NCBI GenBank assembly: GCA_021613335.1
Contig: JAJTWR010000266.1
Span: forward strand, 5,823,501 to 5,887,500
Direction: 5' to 3'
Origin: Whitmania pigra
Lineage: Eukaryota > Annelida > Clitellata > Hirudinida > Haemopidae
Length of the DNA: 64,000 nt
Every line of letters starts with the position of its first letter. The first letter of the stretch is position 1. A program made the translations under genes and the position numbers. Below the pieces are notes generated by a model. The model was not told the origin of the DNA and made no database searches. It worked only from the letters and a program-made list of their open reading frames with translations. Shown here one piece after another: positions 10,592-18,042 of the stretch.

Positions 10592-11677
10592 TAATAATTT
10601 GAATAACTTATTTATTATTATTATATAATATATATATATAGAGAGAGAGAGAGATTTAATGTATAAAAGTAGATTTCCTTTTTTGATTCTTTGGTCTCGT
10701 GAAACACTTTTAAACAAAAATCCATTTGTTCTCCAATGGAAGGTTTGGTAACATCCTAAAAAATTAAAACATTTAAAATTATTATAAATATACTATCATT
10801 CTTGAGTAATAAAAAGTTGTAAAGGTAAAAGTTAAGAGACTTGAGAAATTGTAAATTTCAGCAGTTCCATTTCTTGCATTTTCTCAATAATGCTTGATTC
10901 CAATATTTCATGGTCTTTATATTCCTAAAAATAAGTTTTGACTTAGGACATAATTTTTTAAATATGTCATATTTTACTTCTGAATGAATTTTGGTTAAGG
11001 AATGAGAGGCTCTTTCCTTATTATATACTTCTTCTTTGGCCTTATCCTGAAACAATGTATGGAGCATTGAAATGATGCATTTCTGAAGAGCCATATGTTT
11101 GAAAATTCAATTCAAAAATGAATTTATGCCATCAACACTATATTCATAACTGGTAAAATTAAAGATGGGACCTTGACTGTTTTAAGAGTTTCCATTAGAC
11201 GACTTCTGATAGATGAACTCAAATCAAGTTTCTTTAACCCTCCTATTTAAAAAATGCCCATCATAAAAACATTGCAGACAATAAATTTCTAATAGTAATT
11301 ACTACCTTCTTGTTGGACAACTGCAGCATTTTCACCACAATAAAGCAAATCACTAGATGATTCAATTTGCTTTTCATCCAAGTTAGCCTTGAAAACTCTT
11401 TGAACTATTTCTAAAGATTCCTGGTTACTTTTATTTTCAATATTCTTAACTTTATCAGCGAGCTACAGCAAAAAGAAAATGATATCCAAACAATATCATA
11501 AATCCTTGTAATGCAAAATACTTGTTTTCTAAGTCTGTCCTTTTTGTCCTTTAAGACTCCCATAAGTGATTTATAGTTAGATGGGATAATCTTTCCCTAA
11601 AACATTTTAAAGTACATTTGTAAATTAAAAAATCTTGCAAAGCGACAAGACTAAAAAACCAAACTCACGTTGTCCAT
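1..11677 (-). CDS. CC2D2A/CC2D2B-like ciliary transition-zone protein, 5' part (21 exons, runs off the left edge)
   Basis: Proteins of this family are coiled-coil and C2-domain subunits of the MKS module at the ciliary transition zone, where they help gate membrane proteins. I built the gene from minus-strand exons with GT..AG borders whose phases agree throughout: 11669-11677, 11522-11596, 11306-11462, 11172-11242, 10978-11046, 10841-10924, 10708-10755, 10509-10536, 10342-10434, 10101-10270, 8605-8796, 5963-6010, 5829-5890, 5625-5765, 5405-5561, 4994-5065, 4789-4921, 519-585, 344-436, 196-280 and 1-122. They encode about 658 residues with no in-frame stop. The family call rests on remembered resemblance (RKPGEP followed by a C2-like domain, GHRPQVEDWSL, WEADLAEELE), not on an alignment. 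CC2D2A cannot be told from CC2D2B. The start is the ATG at 11675-11677 (MDN before a GTGAGT donor). The C-terminal half lies outside the window. Weak donors (GTGTTT at 10707, GTCTCT at 10840) are the least certain joins. Confidence 0.72.
586..2055. other. Intron of the CC2D2-like gene, no recognisable feature
   Basis: AT-rich DNA between the exon ending at 585 and the LINE remnant. Six-frame reading gives only short ORFs with no recognisable domain. A stretch near 1800-2040 reads vaguely like hAT transposase debris, but the resemblance is too weak to call. Confidence 0.5.
2060..3110 (-). mobile_element. CR1-like LINE remnant (reverse transcriptase)
   Basis: Minus-strand frames at 2778-2987 read SKLLEHL, then NNALLPKMQSAYHLHHFTET and LLLLLDMSADLTL. 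This is the LINE reverse transcriptase pattern around RT motifs 2 and A (QSAYRxxxSTETAL, LLxLLDLSAAFDxVD). Downstream, 2081-2269 continues with C-terminal-like sequence. The frame changes many times, stops are frequent and the YADD segment is not found. This is a dead, 5'-truncated copy in an intron, in the same orientation as the host gene. Confidence 0.65.
3800..4140 (+). mobile_element. Fragment of an RT-associated endonuclease-like C-terminal domain
   Basis: Two plus frames give ELTVPWEHRIEEQ (frame 1), then KAEKYFELEMNGFRVM and LMPIEVGARDLVG (frame 2). The pattern (xELTVPWExRxEE...KxxKYxEL...EVGARGxV) is familiar from the C-terminus of some invertebrate retroelement polyproteins and looks like a PD-(D/E)XK nuclease-type fold. 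A frameshift lies near 3870. A second copy lies at 32.8-33.2 kb. The nuclease assignment is inferred from the pattern. Confidence 0.5.
4141..4788. other. Intron sequence with no recognisable feature
   Basis: Lies between the retroelement fragment and the exon at 4789-4921. Only short shadow ORFs are present, and no splice-consistent exon was found on either strand. Confidence 0.5.
4789..6010 (-). CDS. CC2D2-like gene: six coiled-coil and linker exons
   Basis: Exons 5963-6010, 5829-5890, 5625-5765, 5405-5561, 4994-5065 and 4789-4921 join in frame. They encode charged helical sequence: ELHLCRKLLKDLLALWKEIK, then NTNVKLIII, WEADLAEELEWMKEEAL, a basic stretch KKRIAIRKKRG, and EIRQEVIEKFENIKRKPG, which leads into the C2 domain. 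The helical part followed by a Lys/Arg-rich stretch and the RKPG(EP) turn matches the segment of CC2D2 proteins directly upstream of their first C2 domain. Introns are 68-220 bp and AT-rich, including the simple-sequence stretch near 5080-5345. The donor at 5624 (CAG/GTTATA) was chosen over an earlier GTAAAA because only it keeps the next exon open. Confidence 0.7.
5080..5350. repeat. AT-only simple-sequence tract
   Basis: Intronic stretch built almost wholly from ATTA/TTAA/AATAAA words, ending in a short run of TTCA repeats near 5309-5328. It is low-complexity sequence between two coding exons. Confidence 0.7.
6557..6751 (+). mobile_element. Solo LTR (185 bp) with 5-bp TSD GGGTC
   Basis: Sequence 6562-6746 starts TGTTGTGG and ends TATAACA. 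It is flanked by GGGTC at 6557-6561 and 6747-6751. The second copy of the host transposon (near 16,495) has an uninterrupted GGGGTCGAAAAAGC, which proves the insertion. The LTR holds a TATA-like CTATAAATAG near 6620 and an AATAAA-type signal (GTGAATAAACC) near 6690, so it can be read as a promoter plus poly(A) unit on the plus strand, antisense to the CC2D2-like gene. No internal retrotransposon sequence remains. Confidence 0.85.
7229..7905 (+). pseudogene. DDE-transposase-like fragment inside the long-inverted-repeat element
   Basis: Two overlapping plus frames: 7242-7511 (FELDVDKLREGNVEGLPSAD) and 7480-7902. The latter contains LPTLHFDATGSVVRPL, then KRIFLYTGAFKLG and WPVFSSFVTNYCLASIIALM, ending with a short C-terminal piece. 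The D in HFDATG followed by strand-like sequence and the later WP-VF-x-x-F-x-T-N segment look like the first part of an RNase H-fold (DDE) transposase. In related proteins I recall the second acidic residue lies in a VxDxSxA-like segment; here the position reads VTNYCLA, so that aspartate would be lost. The final E region is absent. The gene is frameshifted and truncated. Assignment to a named superfamily is not possible from this alone. Confidence 0.5.
8605..11677 (-). CDS. CC2D2-like gene: first eleven exons, N-terminal region
   Basis: Exon 1 codes only MDN. Exon 2 (11522-11596) gives GKIIPSNYKSLMGVLKDKKD and exon 3 (11306-11462) is 157 nt ending in phase 1. Later exons encode helical segments such as EYKDHEILESSIIEKMQEME. 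Exon 10101-10270 carries GYYVGHRPQVEDWSLNRVEN followed by RLIVETHRRKDEEG, which resembles a conserved block of the CC2D2 family. Exon 8605-8796 is 64 codons. An exon of only 28 nt (10509-10536) is needed to keep phase. The first ATG is preceded by a plausible 5' leader from about 11,700, and no TATA box is obvious. This N-terminal region looks shorter than in vertebrate CC2D2A, so an upstream exon could be missing. Confidence 0.65.
10556..10655. repeat. (AT)n and (GA)n microsatellites
   Basis: Runs of AT/TA dinucleotides at about 10560-10590 and 10620-10640, followed by a short GA run, in an intron of the CC2D2-like gene. The ORF across this stretch is an artefact of the repeat. Confidence 0.9.
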
Positions 11678-12205
11678 GGCGAGAAAATAAATAATACGAC
11701 GCACTCATAAAAATATGCCAACAAATGGGAACCTCGACGCCATATCACTAAGGACTCTGAACAGCAATGGCTAAAATGAAGCCTAACTTTAACAAATATA
11801 TTTTTTAAGTAATATTTGCAGTGTTAAAATAAAGCTACAATTAAATAACTAAATTTTTAATTATTATAAAATTATTATATTTACAAAAATACTAAATAAT
11901 TAAGCAGCTAGGAAAAGATAGTTTGGAATAATATTTTCATTTAAATGTGATAGACCAATTTCTATTAATATTTTTTTATGGTAAAACCGTTCGAGACGGA
12001 CGCACACATTTTAATGAGATGCTAAGAAAAAATAAAGCTCCACCACTAAACAAATTAAACTCCGCCTAAAATGAGTAAAAGTGAATCTTTTATCCGCAAT
12101 ATATATTAAGTCATTTTCATAGAAGTCTTTAATAAAGTTTTATTATAATTTTGGAAATACTTGACGTCTGACATTAGCAATCAAGTGTTTAAAGTTTACG
12201 CTTTG

Positions 12206-12265
12206 CCTAACCCTAACCCTACCCTAACCCATAACCCTACCCTATCCCCTAATCCTAACCCTACC
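12206..12265. repeat. Interstitial telomere-like array, left half
   Basis: Degenerate CCCTAA/CCCTACC units (for example CCTAACCCTAACCCTACCCT). The array continues after the Copia insertion at 14445. It is an irregular mixture of CCCTAA, CCCTACC and CCCTATCCC, unlike a pure functional telomere. Confidence 0.85.
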
Positions 12266-12510
12266 TGTTGAGTTTAAACTATGTGTGATTTAATATGATA
12301 TATGTATCTATATGTTTTGTTGTCTGGGGACGCTTAGCTAGTTCTAAACTGTTTTTGATTGCCGTTGTCGTGTAGTTCGTCGAGTCGAGTTCTTACGTAG
12401 TTTCTTAGTCGTTTCTTAGATGTTTATTTAGTTTAAATAAACTACATTAACCTTCTGATACAACTTTGTATTTATTCCATCATCAAACATTAGTTATGAC
12501 AAACTCAACA
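12266..12510 (+). repeat. 5' LTR of Copia element 1
   Basis: A 245-bp LTR with ends TGTTGAGTT...AACTCAACA. It is nearly the reverse complement of the LTR at 62928-63169. It is preceded by CTACC (12261-12265), which is repeated at 14445-14449 after the 3' LTR as a 5-bp TSD. Confidence 0.9.
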
Positions 12511-14370
12511 GGTTATAGGCCCAGGATGCGTTTGATGTTTGATGGTGATGAAAGAAGGTATGAATTATGGGAAGTCAAATTCTTGGGATTCATGAGACTA
12601 CAGAAACTTCACGATGTGTTCGTATGTGCTGAAGAACCAGACGCTGAAAAAAATGCCGAGGCATTCGCCGAACTTATTCAATGTCTAGATGATCGAAGTC
12701 TATCACTAGTCATACGAGATGCCAGAGACAATGGAAAGAAAGCACTAAAAATCTTGCGGGAACACTACCTAGGTAAGTCAAAACCCAAAATTATATCTCT
12801 GTACACTGAATTAACGACTCTTTCAAAGTCCGAAAATGAAAGTACGACTGATTATATGTTGCGAGCTGAGACCGCAGCATCTTCGTTGAAGAGAGCTGGC
12901 GAAGTGGTAAGTGATAGTTTACTCATCGCTATGATCCTGAAAGGTCTGCCACTGACGTACAAGACTTTCTGTACTGTTACAACACAAAAAGATAGAGATC
13001 ACAGTTTTGCAGAATTTAAAGTTGCTTTGCGAAGTTTTGAAGAAAACGAAAAACAGATCTACTCACGTGATCATGAGGATCATGTTATGTTAAATGATGC
13101 AAAATCCATACAGTGTTTCACATGCCGCAAATATGGTCACAAATCATTTGAATGTAAAATGCGAAAAGAGCAAAACCCAGCAGTGAAAGTTGTTCAAAAG
13201 AAGTGGTGTGAAGTATGCAGAAGTACATCGCATAATACACTGAAATGTAGAAAGAAACAACACAGTGCAAAGTCTGTCACAGAGAACAAGCAAGCAGGAG
13301 GACAATCAGATTCATTTCTTTTCAAAGTATCTGAGTGTCAAAGCGTGGATCGTGACAGTCTACTGTTTTTTTTTTTTGTTACTAACAAATCAAAGTTTGT
13401 ATGTTTTGAAGACAATTTTGAGCCCAATGATCACTGCATTGAACTAGCAAATGGCTCTAGATCAATTGGAATCGTGCAAGGTCGAGGTACAGCAAAAGTC
13501 TGTCTACAAAGTTTAGATGGAAAACCCAGAGATGTCAACCTAGAGAATGCATTATATGTTCCGTCATATCGACAAGATATTTTTTCTGTTCAGGCAGCAA
13601 CAGCGAAAGGAGCGACTGTAAATTTCAGCCCACATTGTGCAGAACTTGTTGCTCAGAATGGTACTATTTTTAATATTTGCAAGTCTGGAAAGCTGTACTA
13701 CCTTAACAATGTTGCTGACAGAACTAACAATAAACACAGCCTACATGAGTGGCACTTGATCCTTGGTCATTGCAATGTCAGAGATATCTTGAAACTTGAA
13801 TCTGTTGTTGATGGAATGAAAATTACCGACAAATCAGAATTTCAATGTGAAGTTTGCACTCTTGGGAAAATGACACAGTCTTTCAACAGGCAAAGTGATG
13901 TGCGTGCCAAAGAACCGTTAGAAATTGTTCATTGTGATTTAAGTGGTCCTATCACACCTACTGCAAGAAATGGTTTCAAATATGCTGTTTGTTTTGTGGA
14001 TGACCTATCTGGAGCCAGTACTGTTTATTTCCTACGCCAGAAATGTGATGTTGTTCATGCTGCTCAGAAGTTTTTTGCTGATTGTGCACCTATCGCAAAA
14101 GTTAAACGTTTGAGAACCGACAATGGAACAGAATTCACGAATAGAGATTTCAAATCACTATTGCTGAAGCATCGGATAAAACATGAAAAATCTGCGCCCT
14201 ATTCGCCACATCAAAACGGAACTGTTGAACGAAGTTGGCGATCATTGTTTGAGATGGCGAGATGTTTACTAATCCAATCTCAACTACCAAAAGAACTGTG
14301 GACATACGCTGTGCTTGCTGTTCGTCGAGTCGAGTTCTTACGTAGTTTCTTAGATGTTTATTTAGTTTAA
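12496..14370 (+). pseudogene. Copia element 1 gag-pol, truncated after integrase
   Basis: One open frame encodes, in order: a UBN2-type Gag (about residues 20-200 of the frame), a CCHC zinc knuckle CFTCRKYGHKSFEC (13118-13160), the protease region, the GAG-pre-integrase zinc domain (HEWHLILGHCN...CEVC) and the integrase core. The core residues are visible: D in VHCDLSGP, D in RLRTDNGTEF and E in HQNGTVERSW. The protease active site (normally D-S/T-G) is missing; a poly-T run at 13366-13377 encodes FFFF in its place. After YAVLAV the frame runs straight into the 3' LTR, so reverse transcriptase and RNase H are deleted. The element is non-autonomous. The first ATG (12466) lies in the LTR; the likelier start is ATG at 12496 or a later Met such as that at 12526. 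Confidence 0.85.
12511..12526 (+). promoter_or_regulatory. Primer-binding site of Copia element 1 (internal initiator tRNA-Met fragment)
   Basis: GGTTATAGGCCCAG directly follows the LTR. It is complementary, with one mismatch, to the anticodon-arm region of initiator tRNA-Met rather than to the tRNA 3' end, as known for Drosophila copia. Copia 2 has the same site without the mismatch (GGTTATGGGCCCAG, minus strand, 26248-26261). Confidence 0.75.
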
Positions 14371-14444
14371 ATAAACTACATTAACCTTCTGATACAACTT
14401 TGTATTTATTCCATCATCAGACATTAGTTATGACAAACTCAACG
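14320..14444 (+). repeat. Partial 3' LTR of Copia element 1
   Basis: Matches the 3' half of the 5' LTR from GTTCGTCGAGTCGAG to the end, with an 11-bp deletion (one TCGTTTCTTAG unit). The last base is G instead of A, and the TSD CTACC follows at 14445-14449. It is fused directly to the integrase reading frame. Confidence 0.85.
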
Positions 14445-14556
14445 CTACCCTAACCCTACCCTATCCCCTAATCCTAACCCTACCCTAACCCCTAACCCTA
14501 CCATATCCCCTAACCCTACCCTATCCCCTAATCCTAACCATAACCCTACCCTAACA
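14445..14556. repeat. Interstitial telomere-like array, right half
   Basis: Continuation of the CCCTAA-type array (CTACCCTAACCCTACCCTAT and variants), separated from its left half by the Copia insertion. It ends at ACTTGAGCGG, where the right arm sequence of the TIR element begins. Confidence 0.85.
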
Positions 14557-14745
14557 CTTGAGCGGATCTGTTCGGAGCCTAAATATGCGGACCGATTTTC
14601 CCTAAAAAGAGATATACCTAAAAATATTACGGATCAAAGATTTACTTTTACTCATTTTAGGCGGAGCTTAATTTGTTTTGGGTGGAGCTTCATTAAAGTA
14701 GAGCATCTCATTAAAATGTGTGCGTCCGTCTCGAACGGTTTTACC

Positions 14746-16189
14746 GGTTGGGAATTGCTTCCTGACCCGGCAACATTTGCTGACTGATCGGATGATGATG
14801 GAACTGGCGATCCCGCCAGTGCTTCGTGCTGTTGTTCATCAGTGTTACTTGTAAAGTCATCCAGTAAGGGTTCTCTGATGGGTCGATCTTCTTTTGTTCG
14901 AATAATGTCTCTCCGGTTGCGTCTAATTTTGGATCCGTCTTGGGTGTCAACGATGTATGAACGAGGAGTGGAGTGAGCATGCTTAACAACGCCACGTGCC
15001 CATTTTCCGTTAAGTCGCACACGTACTACCTCACTCTAATTCAATTTTGGAAGTGATTTCGATTTTCTATCATAATACATGTTCTGCTTATTTTGTCTAA
15101 TCAGCAGATTCTTCTGAGCATTTACAATATGTGGTTGCAAATTTTTCTCAAATACTGGAAGCTTAGTTCTTAACGATCGACTCATGAGCAATTGAGCAGG
15201 ACTAACATCCAAACCTGTCAAAGGAGCATTTCTATACTGAAGCAAGGCTGTGTATGGATCTGTATTGCTATCTCTTGCTTTTCTCAATAAAATTTTAACT
15301 TTCTGTATCGTGCATTCCACTTGACCATTAGATTGGGGATATCTTGGGCTAGAAGTTGTGATCCAGTGCAAAAACCTGAAATTGTCTACTTGAAATGGCA
15401 TGTTATCTGAGACTATTTCTTCAGGAATTCCGTGTCTAGCAAATATCTATTTGAGTTGCAGAATGACTGAGTCTGCAGTTTTGTCTTTCAGTGTTACCAC
15501 TTCTGGATATTTTGAAAAATTATCAACAACAAGAAGGTAGTCCTTGCCTGCAAAATGAAAAATGTCAATTCCCACCTTTTTCCATGGTCTTTTGGGGATT
15601 TTATGAGGTATTATTGGCTCTGGCTGTTGTTTTCTTCTATATGAATTACACACAGAACATGTACCAATTATTTGTTCAATTTCACAAGACAAACCTGGCC
15701 AATATACACAAGATCGTGCTGTGGCTTTGGTCTTCTCAATGCCTAAATGTCCTTCATGTAATAAGAACAACATATCTTTTCTCATTGTCTTTGGTACAAT
15801 CAATTTTCTTTCATGAAACAATATTCCATCTAATTCATAAATATCACAAGCAATCTTCTGAAATTTCCTCAGCTCTATTGGTAGTTGAATGTTCTTAGGA
15901 AATCATTCTTTAATCCAAACTTTCAACTGTTTGAGTTCAACATCTTTATCCGTTTCAACTCTAAATTATTCTAATTTTTCATTCGTGGCAGGAAAATGAT
16001 GTAGAATGCTGTGTACCATAACTTCAATGTCTTCCTGAAGTTCTACATCCTCTAAATTGCTTTGTTTGGTGGTTGCTCTGGACAGTGCATCTGCAATATG
16101 CATCTTGCTTCCTGGCAAATATTCTAAATCAATCTTGAATTTTAATAATCTTAACAGCATTCTCTGCAGCCTTGGGAATGACTTATGAA
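14746..16189 (-). pseudogene. Gypsy element 1: integrase and C-terminal pol, decayed
   Basis: Minus-strand pieces, reading right to left, are: 15966-16160 (RNase H to integrase tether, EYLPGSKMHIADALSR); 15447-15821 (H2C2 zinc finger LLHEGHLGIEKTKA...CSVCNSY and core start KKVGIDIFHFAGKDYLLVVD); 15036-15401 (TSSPRYPQSNGQVECTIQKV with the core glutamate region GQVEC, then YRNAPLTGLDVSPAQLLMSR); and 14746-15020 (WARGVVKHAHSTPRSYIVDT tail). Stops and frameshifts separate them. The 3' LTR is missing: the tail is cut at 14745 by the TIR element. Sequence resumes past the inverted-repeat insertion at 18035. Confidence 0.85.
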
Positions 16190-18042
16190 ACGAGTGTGAT
16201 AACTGCCCCTATTCTAGCCCCTTTTCAGGGGTATTTTGTAAAGTCGATTAAAAATCAACCGCTAGAGCTAAAAAAGTGCGGATTGTTTTAAAAAATAGAG
16301 AAAGGATCAAAGTGCCAGGGACGAGCATTCAAAAAAAATTAAAAAATCGGGAACTATTTTTAATTAATGCTTGAAAACTTTGAAGATTTTTTTAGGGTAG
16401 ATCCCTGTGTGCGCTAGTCAAGTCACTTACATATTTGAATTCTCCTGAAAAATATCTATCAGAATATGTATAACATGTATTTTTAATCCCCAGGGACGGG
16501 GTCGAAAAAGCTTCCGATAAAATCAAAACAACTTGGGCGAAATTAGAAGATTTGCGACTAATGGAGTACGAAAAAGGCGATTATAAATCAACCAACCCAG
16601 TTAAAAATACAACAACTATTTTAAAATATAGATCACAACTTAGAGAGCCAGAGTTTACTTCTTGAAAGTTTATTAAAATTTGGGAACTATTTTTATTCAG
16701 CGTTTTGAATGATTTAGAGTTGCCCCCTCACCCAGCCCCTGAGATGTGGTCCTATAATATAGTCGATTAAAAATCAACCGATGCAGATACAGCAATGCCG
16801 ATTGCTTTAAAAAATAAAAGAAAGATCAAACAACCAGGGACGAGTATTCCCAAAAAAATAAAATATCTGGAACTATTATTAATTAACGTCTAAAACCTTT
16901 GAAGCGGAATTTATGATAGATCCCTGTATGCGCTGTCCAAAATAGTTAAATAATAAAATTCCCCTACAAAATATCTACCAGAATATGTATGACATGTATT
17001 TTTTATCCACCGTATGGCGTAGAAATCCAACATATTCAGATCTGTCTTCCCATCTTCAAATTATTTTTAATGGGCCTCCACAAGAATTTGACGAAGTTGA
17101 ACCGGAAATTGAATTAGATGATATAGAAGAAGGGCAAGATCTTCAGACAATATTCTATTCTTAGAAGATTTCAGAACTCATTTTGATGAGGACTGGTTAT
17201 CTAATCTAGTTATTGATTATATTTGCCTTAATATACTCAAGTCTGGTAGATATTTTGTAGGGGAATTTTATTATTTAACTATTTTGGACAGCGCATACAG
17301 GGATCTATCATAAATTCCGCTTCAAAGGTTTTAGACGTTAATTAATAATAGTTCCAGATTTTTTATTTTTTTGGGAATACTCGTCCCTGGTTGTTTGATC
17401 TTTCTTTTATTTTTTAAAGCAATCGGCATTGCTGTATCTGCATCGGTTGATTTTTAATCGACTATATTATAGGACCACATCTCAGGGGCTGGGTGAGGGG
17501 GCAACTCTAAATCATTCAAAACGCTGAATAAAAATAGTTCCCAAATTTTAATAAACTTTCAAATAGTAAACTCTGGCTCTCTAAGTTGTGATCTATATTT
17601 TAAAATAGTTGTTGTATTTTTAACTGGGTTGGTTGATTTATAATCGCCTTTTTCGTACTCCATTAGTCGCAAATCTTCTAATTTCGCCCAAGTTGTTTTG
17701 ATTTTATCGGAAGCTTTTTCGACCCCGTCCCTGGGGATTAAAAATACATGTTATACATATTCTGATAGATATTTTTCAGGAGAATTCAAATATGTAAGTG
17801 ACTTGACTAGCGCACACAGGGATCTACCCTAAAAAAATCTTCAAAGTTTTCAAGCATTAATTAAAAATAGTTCCCGATTTTTTAATTTTTTTTGAATGCT
17901 CGTCCCTGGCACTTTGATCCTTTCTCTATTTTTTAAAACAATCCGCACTTTTTTAGCTCTAGCGGTTGATTTTTAATCGACTTTACAAAATACCCCTGAA
18001 AAGGGGCTAGAATAGGGGCAGTTATCACACTCGTCTTATGAA
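16182..18042. mobile_element. Long-inverted-repeat DNA transposon, copy 2, inserted in Gypsy 1 (8-bp TSD CTTATGAA)
   Basis: The element is 16190-18034, flanked by CTTATGAA at 16182-16189 and 18035-18042. The two arms (about 790 bp each, 16190-16981 and 17246-18034) are near-perfect inverted copies. Each arm contains two diverged subrepeats of about 270 bp, one starting GATTAAAAATCAACCGCTAG and one GATTAAAAATCAACCGATGC. Each subrepeat carries CAGGGACGAG, then TAGATCCCTGT, then an ACATGTATTTTT end. The 265-bp centre has a short ORF tail ending FDEVEPEIELDDIEEGQDLQ. This copy has no transposase catalytic region and is non-autonomous. It is clearly the same family as 6248-8487. Confidence 0.9.

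Larger units (their letters stand above)
11980..14745. mobile_element. Terminal-inverted-repeat element (MITE-like) with a telomere-like core and a nested Copia
   Basis: The left end, GGTAAAACCGTTCGAGACGG at 11980, matches the reverse complement of the right end at 14745. The inverted match continues, imperfectly, for roughly 140 bp (both arms carry ACACATTTTAATGAGATGC and CTCCGCCTAAAATGAG). Without the Copia insertion the element would be about 580 bp. Its centre is a CCCTAA-type array. No transposase is encoded. The flanks (TTTTTTTAT left, GGTTGGGAA right) do not match, so no TSD is seen: the right flank is the Gypsy 1 coding region and the left flank is not, which implies a later deletion or rearrangement at one end. 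Confidence 0.7.

Noticed and set aside
10529..10717. Minus ORF with SLSLSIYIYYIIII
   Set aside because: Driven by AT and GA dinucleotide repeats. Only the 48-nt exon at 10708-10755 overlaps its right end, and that exon is in the gene model.
10858..11094. A single ORF of 78 residues as one exon
   Set aside because: A GTAAAA donor and a TTTTTAG acceptor inside it give two exons (10978-11046 and 10841-10924) that keep phase and yield better coiled-coil sequence; the unspliced frame ends in a stop.
12206..14556. CCCTAA repeats as a real chromosome end
   Set aside because: The array is short, degenerate, flanked on both sides by inverted arms of a transposon and by long unrelated DNA, so it is interstitial.
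14741..15022. Minus ORF starting MCDLTENGHVALLSML
   Set aside because: Shadow frame of the Gypsy 1 polyprotein tail; the neighbouring frame carries the recognisable sequence (WARGVVKHAHSTPRSYIVD).
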